Shown: in pieces, positions 54,516-64,000 of the stretch
Layout: every line of letters begins with the position of its first letter
Position numbering within the stretch: position 1 is the stretch's first letter
Assembly (NCBI GenBank): GCA_028280485.1
Contig: JANQLS010000161.1
Coordinates: 1 to 64,000, forward strand
Direction: 5' to 3'
Origin: Planctomycetota bacterium
Lineage (GTDB): Bacteria; Planctomycetota; UBA8108; JACQVS01
Length of the DNA: 64,000 nucleotides
Translations under genes and position numbers: made by a program
Notes under the pieces: generated by a model
The model's database searches: none
Told to the model about the DNA's origin: nothing
Seen by the model: only the letters and a program-made list of their open reading frames with translations

Positions 54516-55325
54516 ATGGATGCAACTGCGTTTAAAAACATTTGCGAAATCGTCTACGACCACTCCGGGATCCGAATCTCGGATCAAAAGAAAAGTATGG
54601 TCGCAGGTCGAGTGGCGAAGAGGCTCAAATCACTCAAGCTCGAAGATGAAATCGCCTACGTTGAATATCTAAAAAAGGATATCGAACGTGAGATCAGCGA
54701 TCTCATGAACGCGATTTCTACCAATGTGACCCACTTTTTCAGAGGTGAAGATCACTTTGAGTTTATGGGAAAAGTTCTCAGAGGGTGGTTTTCTGAAGGA
54801 CAGAAACGCTTGCGAATTTGGTCTTGCGCCTCTTCGACAGGAGAAGAACCCTATTCGATCAGCATGACTCTTCAGGAAGCCTTGGAGGCCAGCCCGGGAA
54901 AAATCGATGCTAAGATTTTGGCCACCGATATTTCAACCGACGCATTAGCTCACGCTCAAAGAGGAGTCTACCCAGAATCGCTTATTCAATCGATTCCCCC
55001 GGCTCTTCAGAAGAAGTACTTGAACGAAGAGTATTCTGAAGATTCTGTAAACTATCGAATTTGTGATTCGATTCAGGAGCATATCGCCTTCAGAGTCTTA
55101 AATCTTTCTCAAGTTCCTTTTCCCTTGAAAGGTCCTCTCGATCTCGTTTTCTGTCGAAATGTGATGTTTTATTTCGATGAGCCCATCAAGAGGCGGCTTT
55201 TAGAAGAGATCCATCGTTTATTACGTCCAGATGGATTTCTGTTTATTGGACATTCAGAAAATTTATCAAGCTTTACTGATCTCTTCACTCGGACCGCTGT
55301 TTCTGTTTACAAGAAAACGGTATAG
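54516..55325 (+). CDS. cheR: Chemotaxis receptor methyltransferase CheR
   Basis: A 269-residue S-adenosylmethionine-dependent glutamate methyltransferase. It has the N-terminal helical domain (about 1-75), the motif ISTNVTHFFRGEDHF, the SAM-binding RIWSCASSTGEEPYSI and the later LDLVFCRNVMFYFD. It methylates MCP glutamates for adaptation, opposing CheB and CheD. A start ATG is present at 54516 after GAAGAGATTGAG. Confidence 0.93.
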   Translation: MDATAFKNICEIVYDHSGIRISDQKKSMVAGRVAKRLKSLKLEDEIAYVEYLKKDIEREISDLMNAISTNVTHFFRGEDHFEFMGKVLRGWFSEGQKRLRIWSCASSTGEEPYSISMTLQEALEASPGKIDAKILATDISTDALAHAQRGVYPESLIQSIPPALQKKYLNEEYSEDSVNYRICDSIQEHIAFRVLNLSQVPFPLKGPLDLVFCRNVMFYFDEPIKRRLLEEIHRLLRPDGFLFIGHSENLSSFTDLFTRTAVSVYKKTV

Positions 55326-55385
55326 GGCTCTAAGGAGCTCCTGAACCATCATTAGTCGAAAGTATTGGGAATTGAACGCATTCCA

Positions 55386-55883
55386 ATGAGTACTGTTGAA
55401 GCCATTACTAAGAAAATCGTGAAAATCTCTGACGTCATCGTCAGTCAAGATCCCAAGGAGGTCATAGTGACCTACTCCCTGGGTTCTTGTCTCGGATTGA
55501 CGGCTTACGATCCGACGACCCAAATGGGCGGGTTGCTTCATTGCATGCTTCCAGCCTCCAAGAAGAACAAAGAAAAAGCCAAAGTTAGTCCGGCTATGTT
55601 TGTCGATACTGGAGTCGTTTTGTTATTGCAACAATTGATCGAACTCGGAGCTAAGAAATCTAACTTAGAGATCAGAATCGCAGGTTGTGCATCCTCACTT
55701 CAGCAAGTGGGAAATATTAAAATTGGAGAACGGAATCACACTGTAGCTAGAAAAATTCTTTGGAAGAATGATTTGATGATCGCGGGAGAGGATGTGGGAG
55801 GGACTCAACCTCGAACGATGATACTAGAATTAGGTACTGGGAAAACATTGATTCAAAGTTGTGGTGAAACTCGTGAAATTTAA
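55386..55883 (+). CDS. cheD: Chemoreceptor glutamine deamidase CheD
   Basis: About 165 residues. The catalytic pair is visible as GSCLGLTAYDP (Cys) and GGLLHCMLP (His), followed by the Thr-containing core of the fold. CheD deamidates receptor glutamines and binds CheC/CheX-type phosphatases in other bacteria; a cheX gene lies four genes downstream. I start at ATG 55386; a TTG at 55365 would add seven residues and neither has a strong ribosome site. Confidence 0.9.
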   Translation: MSTVEAITKKIVKISDVIVSQDPKEVIVTYSLGSCLGLTAYDPTTQMGGLLHCMLPASKKNKEKAKVSPAMFVDTGVVLLLQQLIELGAKKSNLEIRIAGCASSLQQVGNIKIGERNHTVARKILWKNDLMIAGEDVGGTQPRTMILELGTGKTLIQSCGETREI

Positions 55884-55925
55884 CCTTCAATTATTAGTCG
55901 TGGATCAGTTTGAAGGGGTTGTGAA

Positions 55926-56777
55926 ATGAGTCATGCGGAAGAGATTTTGAAAGAAGCTGAACGGTTTCCTGCTCTGGATCCGACAGCGCTCAATCTCCTA
56001 GAGCTCCTACAAAGTGATGATTTTGAAACTCGTGAGGTGGTCGATCGCATCGAACTCAACCCTCAATTGACAATTAAAATCTTACGGTTAGCAAATTCTG
56101 GTTTTTTTGGATTACGCCGTGAAGTGACATCCGTCTTTCATGCGGTCAATCTCTTAGGGAAAACTAATCTTGTTCGGTTGTTGCTTTCGGCTACCGTTGG
56201 GCCGATTATCAGCCAAGCTTTAGAAGGTTATAAAGTAGAAGAAGGTGAGCTTTGGAAAAGGGCTATCGCCGTTGCTTTTGCCGCTAGACAATATGCCCGT
56301 CGATTAAATGTCGATGTCGAAGATCGAGTCTTTATTAGTGGATTGCTCTGCGATGTAGGAAAACTTTTAACGAGCTCTTGGGTCGAGAAACATCTCAAAG
56401 AAATACAAGTTGCTGCTTTTGAGGAGGGATGTTCCTTCGAAGAAGCAGAGAAACGTTGTCTGGGAGTGAACCACGCGAAAGTGGGTTCAATTCTCTTAGA
56501 TAGCTGGGACTTACCTGATTCCCTCGTCGAAGTGGTTCGTTGGCACCATGAGCCAACAAAGTGTGGGGCTGAATATCGTACTGAAGCCGAGTTGGTTCAC
56601 TTAGCAGATTATAGCTGTGCTTTATTTGGAATCGGAGCAGGGAGTGATGGAACTCACTATCGACCCTGCCACGAAACATTTGAAAAATTGCATGTTGATT
56701 TCTCACTTTTAGAAAAAGTGATGATTGACACTATGGATGAACTGGAAAAGTCATCCTTTATGTTTGAGAGTCCGTGA
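55926..56777 (+). CDS. HDOD domain protein
   Basis: A 283-residue protein whose core (about 20-215) matches the HDOD fold: FPALDPTALNLLELLQSD, LTIKILRLANSGFFGLRREVTSVFHAVNLLGKTNLVRLLLSATVG and the late VNHAKVGSILLDSWDLPDSLVEVVRWHHEP. HDOD domains resemble HD phosphohydrolases but often lack metal ligands and act as signalling or regulatory modules. HDOD genes occur in some chemosensory operons but not in the E. coli or Bacillus systems. It is 42 bp from cheD and 18 bp from cheY. Confidence 0.88.
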   Translation: MSHAEEILKEAERFPALDPTALNLLELLQSDDFETREVVDRIELNPQLTIKILRLANSGFFGLRREVTSVFHAVNLLGKTNLVRLLLSATVGPIISQALEGYKVEEGELWKRAIAVAFAARQYARRLNVDVEDRVFISGLLCDVGKLLTSSWVEKHLKEIQVAAFEEGCSFEEAEKRCLGVNHAKVGSILLDSWDLPDSLVEVVRWHHEPTKCGAEYRTEAELVHLADYSCALFGIGAGSDGTHYRPCHETFEKLHVDFSLLEKVMIDTMDELEKSSFMFESP

Positions 56778-56795
56778 GGAGCGGAGATTAATTCG

Positions 56796-57173
56796 ATGGC
56801 TTATAAAATACTCATCGTAGAAGATTCCTCGACCGCTAGAAAGGTCATCAAGAAGACGATTGGGCTCAGTGGGCTACCCGTCGCTGAGATTCTCCAAGCT
56901 GAAAATGGAAAAAAGGCCCTGGAGGTTTTGAACGATAGCTGGGTCGATCTCATTCTGACGGACTTAAACATGCCAGAAATGTCGGGGATGGAGCTAGTGG
57001 ATCATCTTAAAGGCGATGAATTTTTAAATTCGATTCCTGTGGTGATCGTATCGACTGAAGGCAGTCAGGAGAGAATCGATCAATTGAATCAAAAGGGTAT
57101 CTGTGGCTTTTTGAGGAAGCCCTTTCAACCCGAGCAAATAAAAGAAATCATCAACAACATTTTGGGGGAGTAG
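56796..57173 (+). CDS. Single-domain response regulator (CheY-type)
   Basis: A 125-residue receiver. The acidic pocket has E9/D10, phospho-acceptor D56 (LTDLNMPEM), switch S86/T87 (IVSTEG) and K108 (LRKPF). It is the presumed output of CheA in this operon. Whether it talks to a flagellar motor, type IV pili or another target is unknown since no such gene is present. It ends 1 bp before the cheX gene. Confidence 0.9.
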   Translation: MAYKILIVEDSSTARKVIKKTIGLSGLPVAEILQAENGKKALEVLNDSWVDLILTDLNMPEMSGMELVDHLKGDEFLNSIPVVIVSTEGSQERIDQLNQKGICGFLRKPFQPEQIKEIINNILGE

Positions 57174-57174
57174 T

Positions 57175-58705
<1,531 letters not shown>

Positions 58706-58708
<3 letters not shown>

Positions 58709-59102
58709 TAGGCTCTAGTGGTAGGCTCGCTCCGCGAGTCGTACCGGAGCGAAACGGTTTAGGTATCTCGACTCGACTAAAACAAACGTTTTATATAAAT
58801 AGGGAGACAGCCCACAATCTCTCTGCTCGCGCCTCGCCTGAGGTTGTATCGCATTTTAAAGTGATTCAAGTCCTATCCCTCGCTGACGCTTCGGGCTTGA
58901 AATGGATTTAGTAGTAGGCTCGATCTTCGAGCCGTACGAAACGAAACGGTTTAGGTATCTCGACTCGACTAAAATAAACATTTTATATAAATAGGGAGAC
59001 AACCCACAATCTCTCTGCTCGCGCCTCGCCTGATGCTGTGTTGCATTTTAAAGTGATTCAAGTCCTGTCCCTCGCTAACGCTTCGGGCTTGAAATGGATT
59101 TA
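58706..59102. repeat. Tandem 193-bp composite repeat, two copies
   Basis: Unit 1 (58721-58913) and unit 2 (58914-59102) are near-identical with about one indel. Each starts with a GTAGTAGG hairpin module (stem CTCGC/GCGAG in unit 1, perfect CTCGA/TCGAG in unit 2). It continues through GGTTTAGGTATCTCGACTCG and ends in CCCTCGCT.ACGCTTCGGGCTTGAAATGG. A short extra TAGTAGGCTC sits at 58706-58715 over the cheB stop. Related single copies are at 46826 onward and, decayed, near 31580. Confidence 0.85.
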
Positions 59103-59187
59103 GAAAGCGCTAAGCGAAGCGAGCCTCAAACAACAAGATGGATAATGAAAATTAAAAGCAGGCTTTAAATGCTGATAGGTAATCGTA

Positions 59188-59693
59188 TCGCACCCTGCCG
59201 TCAAGTCTACCAGTGCCTAGCTGGGTAGACTTGTGAGTGCGTGAGCGAAGCGAACTTGCACGAAGTCGTCGCCCCTGCGACGACCATATATGATCAGCCT
59301 CTAGTTAACGCTTAGCGAAGCGAATCCCAAAACAATAAAACTCACAATGAAAATCTTAAGCTCACTCTAAAAGCAAAACGGCATAACGTATCGCACCTTG
59401 CTGTCAAGTCTACCAGCCCAGTTCTTGTTCAGCTCGGGCTGGGTAGACTTGTGAGTGCGCGAGCAAAGCTCGCTTGCACGAAGTCGTCGCCCCTGCGACG
59501 ACCATCTTGAAAGCGTGAGGCGAAGCGAAATCAAGCAACAAGACTAATAATGATTATTAATAGAATACTTTAAAAGCTAGTCGGTAAACGGTCTCGCACC
59601 CTGCTGTCAAGTCTACCAGCGCATAGCTGGGCAGACTTGTGAGTGCGCGGGCAAAGCTCGCTTGCACGAAGTCGTCGCCTCTGCGACGACCAT
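59188..59693 (+). repeat. Three-copy array of a three-hairpin element at exact 203-bp period
   Basis: Cores lie at 59188-59287, 59391-59505 and 59594-59693. Each begins TCGCACC and has three successive stems: AAGTCTACC...GGTAGACTT with a variable insert; GTGC-stem-AAA-stem-TT-GCAC followed by GA; and GTCGTCGC-loop-GCGACGAC then CAT. Copy 2 has a longer first hairpin (extra AGCCC/GGGCT pairing). Spacers begin with CGCTNAGCGAAGCGA-type words and are AT-rich. The element could be a structured RNA or a mobile hairpin repeat. No protein-coding potential is seen in 59103-60371. Confidence 0.75.
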
Positions 59694-59709
59694 ATATAAT
59701 GAAAAAAGC

Positions 59710-59851
59710 CGGATCAAAACCGACAGAATTAAAAACTGACTTTCCTTCAATCTCAAGAAGCCATCGAAGGCCCGATTTGAATTCACAAAACGGGTTTCAG
59801 TGGTTCTCTAAGATTGAATTCCGGCTCGTTTTTAGGTCCGGTCTTGATCCG
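59710..59851. repeat. Imperfect inverted repeat CCGGATCAAAACCG
   Basis: CCGGATCAAAACCG (from 59710) and CCGGTCTTGATCCGG (ending near 59851) are inverted with one mismatch, about 110 nt apart. The function is unknown. The stretch from 59852 to 60371 shows nothing I can name. Confidence 0.45.
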
Positions 59852-60371
59852 GCGGAGAACGGATTTCATGTTGATAGGGTCACTCAGTATGACCGCCTCA
59901 GAGACCTTTTTTAGGCCTCCAGGCTGCTTGAACTCTATAAGAAGGTCGGATTGTCAGCAAGGCTTATTTCGTGAAAGTTATAAGACGTGAAGGAGTCGAG
60001 AAATGTGGCTTTTTCCTGCATTTTGTTCAGTCGATGTTAGGGTCAAATTTTTCCCCACTCGCGATGCTGTGTATTCTGTAAGTTTATTCTGATTAGTGCT
60101 TTATGGACTTTCCTTCCCGGCTCGTTCCGCTTGGTGGGCTAAAGAGAAGAGCGGAAAAAAATTTTTATCGGCTGAGAAGATTTAGAGGAGAATATTGGGT
60201 CACCAGAGGGGGGCAAATTTAGGGCTCCAACGGCTCACGTGTGGTCTTGGAGCTGGCTGGTTGCCTTCAGAATCGTCAGACAGAAAGAAAGCCGAGGCAA
60301 GTCTCCAAATTGTGGGTGGAGCTCGTCTCGGCTTTCCTCGTTCTCAGTTCGAAATATCGGACAATCTCAGG

Positions 60372-63300
60372 TTATAGGCCTTGCTGACAATCCAAACCGT
60401 CTTCGGTGGGATCCGGAGCGGGATTTCCGAGCAGAGGAGCGGGAGGAACCGGGGCTCCGGTAAAAACGAACTGAAGAAGAGCTAAATAATCAGCATCATC
60501 GACAATACCGTCATCATTGACATCCGCCGCGTCCAGACAGAGAGGTATAGGATTTCCTAAATTCAGGTAGGAGACCAGTGCTTGATAATCACTGTGGTCG
60601 ACCGTCCCAGATAGATTCACATCTCCTCTTACAAAAACGACTTGTGGCACTCCAATGACCAGATCTCCAGCCGTGCGCTCCGGATAGACACTCTGGCTAT
60701 TCACCCCGTCTCCCATATCGAAGACGAAGGAATTTGGGGATTGGAGATCACCCATGAGGTTTTCGAATGTGATTTGGTAGTCACCCGGAACGGCATCGGC
60801 GGGGATGTCGTAAAGGAAGTGCACCAATTCGACTCCTTCTCCGGGTGGAATACTGCGTTCTTCGCCGGGAATCGGGGTGTTATCAAAAAATGCGGTATGA
60901 GTGAAGGTGCCATCCTCAGGGGAGATCGCCTCCAAGACCAATTCAGGCCCAAAGGCTTCGATGGGAGATCCCGTGTAATCGAAACGCAAGTTGCTCATCA
61001 CCTCTGAGGGGTAACGCCCGATGATGGTATAGGCTTCCATATTGCCGGTGTAGGTTCCCATGACAGTCGAATGAACTTCGATTTCTCCCTGCTGGGCGAA
61101 ACGATGTTCAAGCCAGAGCTTGTTGGGATTCTCTACTGGAGGAAGTGCATCCACAATCAAAGTCGATCCCGTCAGGGTTAAGGGAGTGAGCGTACCTTCG
61201 GAGAGTAATCGCGAGCTTTGATTTCCTTCATGAGATTGTTCAACGATGAGAAGATCGTGTTCACCCGCAGGGGCATCCGTTTTGATTCTCACATTGATCT
61301 TGAAGAGAACTTGATCGGCTTGAGCCGGGTAAGTTTCTCCACCTAAGATGCTTTTGAACAGAAGGTCTAAGATCGCTTCTCCGTAAATATCGTCGAAGCT
61401 TTCGTTCAACATCGGTGAGTAGGATTCGGCCACCGTACCGGTCAAGTCGAAACCTAAGATCTCGAGGGTCGCCGGGTCGTACTTAAAGATCGCGGTCACT
61501 CGATCGGCAGGGCTTTCATTACTCAATCGAACTTCGATCACTAAATCCGTATCACCTTGAGTTCCACTGAGTGAACTTAAACTCAAAGTGTTTTCAGGTG
61601 GATCGATCGGTTGAACGACTTCTAAGCTTCCGGTGACATAAGTTAAAGTGACAGGAAGAGAATTCGAAAGTAAGACGGTATTGAGGGATTCCACTTGAGC
61701 ATCGGTGATAAACTCAAAAGTAGTCTCTCCAACACTCGCCTCTTCGAAAACATCGTAAACGAAATTAAACAAGACTTGATCCGTTGAAGCTGGAATGACA
61801 TTGTCGGGGACAACTGGATTTAGAATCGCATTGTAGGTACTCCACCCAGCGACAGGATCGGTATCGATATGCTCGAAGAGAAGGTTTCGTCCTTCCATTA
61901 AGGAGCCAGTGATTTCGACTCCCTTGGGATCCAAGACTTGAGGATCGTGGCTCACCGTTACAGTAAAGCCATCGAGTTGAGCTTCGTTATTGATGATGAT
62001 GGGGATCAACTGATCTGTACTTCCGGTTTCTGCTTCGCGATCAGAAACAAAACTTAAAGCGTTGACCGTACTGTTGCCCGGGTTAGCTTGAATATCCACT
62101 TGGCCATCGATGGAGAGTGGAGTCACTTCATTTCCGTGGGCATCACGAATTTGAGTTTCGACGGAAGTGAGTGGATCTGTGGCTAATACCGTCAACTGAG
62201 AAGTTCCGGGAGTCGCTAATGCTTTGATGTCAAAAGTCAGTTGGAACAAGAGGAGGTTTTCTCCTGCCCCTAAGACTTTATCCTCATCGGGTGCGGAAGC
62301 TTCGAGTTGAATTTCAGTGGTGATCAATCCATCGTCAGGATAAAGATCGAAGTGAGTAAATTCAGCTTGAGCGCTCTCAACTGCCGAACCTGTGAAGTCG
62401 AGGTCGCGCACGAAGAGGAGGTTGGCATCGAAACCGATCAAGAGTGAAAGATCTGAAAGGTCTTGATCGCTCGTTACGCGGACGGGAACCTGGAAGTCCG
62501 TTGCTCCTTGCGTCCCACTGATGTCTCCAACGGTGATCGTGGCTTCACCTGAGGTTTGAGGTCTTTCCGTCATGAAGGTAAAGAGGCGATCTTGAGCGAC
62601 ACCTACGATGTCGATCTTTCCATCGCCGGTAAAATCATGAGGCAAAATTCGGCTCAGAGGAACATTCGTCATCAAGTCTTCGAAGGGGCCGTTAAGGGAA
62701 TCCATAGCTTGACCACCGCTGAGATAACGAACCTTAGCCATCTCACTGTTGGTGTGAAGAACATCCAGCCAACCGTCACCATTCAAGTCGACCAATTGCA
62801 GGCTTGAAATTCCCAAAGTGGGGTACACTCCAGGAACCAGGAAGTCGGGACTGGATTGAGAGGTAGGGATCATCTGGAAGAACTCACCACCCTGACTCAA
62901 GGGAGTCAGTACGAAGAGATCAGGTTTCCCATCGCGATCGATATCTCCAGTGAGAACTTCGTGAGCATCCGAGGGGAGCGATAGGTTGTGAGCGACTTCA
63001 TAAGTTCCGTTTTCAGGTTGAAGACGGTTGATGGCGAGGGCGTCTCCCGAGAGAGTTCCGTAGGCTAAGTCCAACCAACCATCGCTAGTGAAGGTGATGC
63101 CATCGTCGGGGAAATCGAGTTCTAAATCTAAAATTCGAATTTCAGTTCGCGCTAAGCGTTCCACGCCTAATTCTTGATCAGCGGTTTCACTTAAGCCACC
63201 CAAGTGGATTCTGATTCCCGCATCGGTGTCTAAGATAAAATCGGGTTTATCTAAATCTTGGTGATCGATTTCACCCACAGTGATTCCACGTACCGGGCTC

Positions 63301-64000
63301 GATTGAGGAACATTGACGACCTCGTTTGAAAATAGAATCGTGTCGTTATCCACACTCTCAAGTTGAATGAGGGCGAGGCGATCTACCGTTGAAAGCACGA
63401 GGTCTAACCAGCCATTCCCGTCGATATCGGCGAGGGCAAATTCTAAAATGACTTGTCCCAGGTCGATGGATGGTTGAGCGGTGAACTCGCCTAAACCATC
63501 TCCTTTGTAGATTCTGAGTTGGGTTCCATTGCTCGTCGACACAGCTAGGTCGAGTAAGCCATCGTGATTGAAGTCTGCGGGTAGAACTTTGGAGATCGTT
63601 TCACCGATGACGATATCAGGGCCTCGGAGGTGAGGGGTAGATATTGGATCATTTGGGCTGGACTGGACTTGAAAAGAATAAGAATAACCGGGGAAGGTTT
63701 GATCTTCTTGCGAACGGAGGGAATCAGCCAGAGTCACGGTGATCGTTTCTTGAGGAATGAAGGATCGATCGGGAGTGATCGTCAGAAGGAGACCCGAATT
63801 AGAAAGGCTGGCCGAAGCGAGAATCTTTCCTGAGATCGAACCGAACAGACTCACAGCATCGTCGACGATGGTGTCGGGATCCATGGCTTCATCGAAATCG
63901 ATCCGAATGGTTCCAGAAGGCGAGGCATCTGTAACCCAAGCGCTGGGGGACATGCTTGTGACTTGAGGAACGGGTGCCGGGTTGATATTCGGATCGATAG
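60372..64000 (-). CDS. Very large secreted protein (Big_5, FG-GAP, cohesin-like and dockerin-like domains), 5' end cut by window
   Basis: At least 1,209 residues; the frame is still open at base 64000 (reading IDPNINPAPVPQVTS before Met 63953), so the true start lies outside. From the visible N-terminus: a bacterial Ig-like Big_5 domain, then five or more FG-GAP/VCBS repeats (ADFNHDGLLDLAVS, ADIDGNGWLDLVLS, GDIDRDGKPDLFVLT, VDLNGDGWLDVLHT, HDFTGDGKIDIVGV). Three or four cohesin-like beta-sandwiches follow (about 480-1115). The C-terminus has two EF-hand-like dockerin loops (GDVNLSGTVDHSDYQALVSYL and ADVNDDGIVDDADYLALLQFV). Such planctomycete proteins are extracellular; cohesin and dockerin in one chain could self-associate, which is inference. 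Confidence 0.85.
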   Translation of the reverse strand, partial: IDPNINPAPVPQVTSMSPSAWVTDASPSGTIRIDFDEAMDPDTIVDDAVSLFGSISGKILASASLSNSGLLLTITPDRSFIPQETITVTLADSLRSQEDQTFPGYSYSFQVQSSPNDPISTPHLRGPDIVIGETISKVLPADFNHDGLLDLAVSTSNGTQLRIYKGDGLGEFTAQPSIDLGQVILEFALADIDGNGWLDLVLSTVDRLALIQLESVDNDTILFSNEVVNVPQSSPVRGITVGEIDHQDLDKPDFILDTDAGIRIHLGGLSETADQELGVERLARTEIRILDLELDFPDDGITFTSDGWLDLAYGTLSGDALAINRLQPENGTYEVAHNLSLPSDAHEVLTGDIDRDGKPDLFVLTPLSQGGEFFQMIPTSQSSPDFLVPGVYPTLGISSLQLVDLNGDGWLDVLHTNSEMAKVRYLSGGQAMDSLNGPFEDLMTNVPLSRILPHDFTGDGKIDIVGVAQDRLFTFMTERPQTSGEATITVGDISGTQGATDFQVPVRVTSDQDLSDLSLLIGFDANLLFVRDLDFTGSAVESAQAEFTHFDLYPDDGLITTEIQLEASAPDEDKVLGAGENLLLFQLTFDIKALATPGTSQLTVLATDPLTSVETQIRDAHGNEVTPLSIDGQVDIQANPGNSTVNALSFVSDREAETGSTDQLIPIIINNEAQLDGFTVTVSHDPQVLDPKGVEITGSLMEGRNLLFEHIDTDPVAGWSTYNAILNPVVPDNVIPASTDQVLFNFVYDVFEEASVGETTFEFITDAQVESLNTVLLSNSLPVTLTYVTGSLEVVQPIDPPENTLSLSSLSGTQGDTDLVIEVRLSNESPADRVTAIFKYDPATLEILGFDLTGTVAESYSPMLNESFDDIYGEAILDLLFKSILGGETYPAQADQVLFKINVRIKTDAPAGEHDLLIVEQSHEGNQSSRLLSEGTLTPLTLTGSTLIVDALPPVENPNKLWLEHRFAQQGEIEVHSTVMGTYTGNMEAYTIIGRYPSEVMSNLRFDYTGSPIEAFGPELVLEAISPEDGTFTHTAFFDNTPIPGEERSIPPGEGVELVHFLYDIPADAVPGDYQITFENLMGDLQSPNSFVFDMGDGVNSQSVYPERTAGDLVIGVPQVVFVRGDVNLSGTVDHSDYQALVSYLNLGNPIPLCLDAADVNDDGIVDDADYLALLQFVFTGAPVPPAPLLGNPAPDPTEDGLDCQQGL

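Noticed and set aside
59639-59914. Open frame near the repeat array
   Set aside because: It begins inside the third copy of the structured repeat and shows no recognisable protein features.

Overview
This 64-kb window looks like a chromosomal segment of a bacterium of the Planctomycetota or a close PVC relative. The evidence is genomic hallmarks: an ECF sigma factor next to a 1,316-residue Ser/Thr kinase with a WD40-type tail, a DUF1501 protein paired with a DUF1549/DUF1553 protein, a cohesin/FG-GAP protein ending in a dockerin-like calcium repeat, and outer-membrane genes (TonB-dependent receptor, RND efflux). No rRNA, tRNA, CRISPR array, phage gene or intact insertion sequence was seen. Species-level placement is not possible from this window.

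Layout. 0.2-6.6 kb: a LarA/DUF2088-like enzyme, an M24 peptidase, and a two-gene surface operon (lipoprotein plus carboxypeptidase-regulatory-repeat protein). 7.2-12.0 kb: an apparent operon of a fused two-subunit 2-oxoacid dehydrogenase E1, a RidA protein, a homoserine-kinase-like APH kinase and a diaminopimelate-decarboxylase-like PLP enzyme. 12.6-16.6 kb: a sugar-alcohol block (SorE-like dehydrogenase, SorD-like sorbitol-6-phosphate dehydrogenase, sugar-phosphate isomerase/epimerase). 16.9-19.8 kb: TonB-dependent receptor and YfiR-family protein. 20.1-27.4 kb: translationally coupled RND efflux operon (adaptor plus two different inner-membrane pumps). 27.7-31.5 kb: purU, then a BtuF-BtuD-BtuC-type uptake operon. 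31.9-40.3 kb: sigma factor, giant kinase, DUF1501 and DUF1549/DUF1553 pair. 40.8-46.7 kb: two unknown proteins, an Hpt protein, a LolD-type ATPase, MgtE and a PhyH dioxygenase. 47.4-58.7 kb: a ten-gene chemosensory operon (mcp-cheA-cheW-mcp-cheR-cheD-HDOD-cheY-cheX-cheB) with no flagellar gene. 58.7-60.4 kb: 1.66 kb of tandem structured repeats. 60.4 kb to the end: a very large secreted protein running off the window.

The most unusual signal lies between the genes. Several families of short hairpin repeats recur across the window. One has a conserved GTAGTAGG foot followed by a stem whose sequence changes while pairing is kept. Its copies often occur as inverted pairs, and at five genes the stop codon lies inside the repeat. 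A second family (CTGTTG/CAACAG core) also starts in stop codons at three genes. A third family, with several consecutive stems, occurs as three copies at an exact 203-bp period near 59 kb and as two related 58-bp copies apparently inserted into another repeat near 12.3 kb. These look like REP/BIME-like mobile hairpins or structured RNA elements; no enzyme that could move them is in the window.
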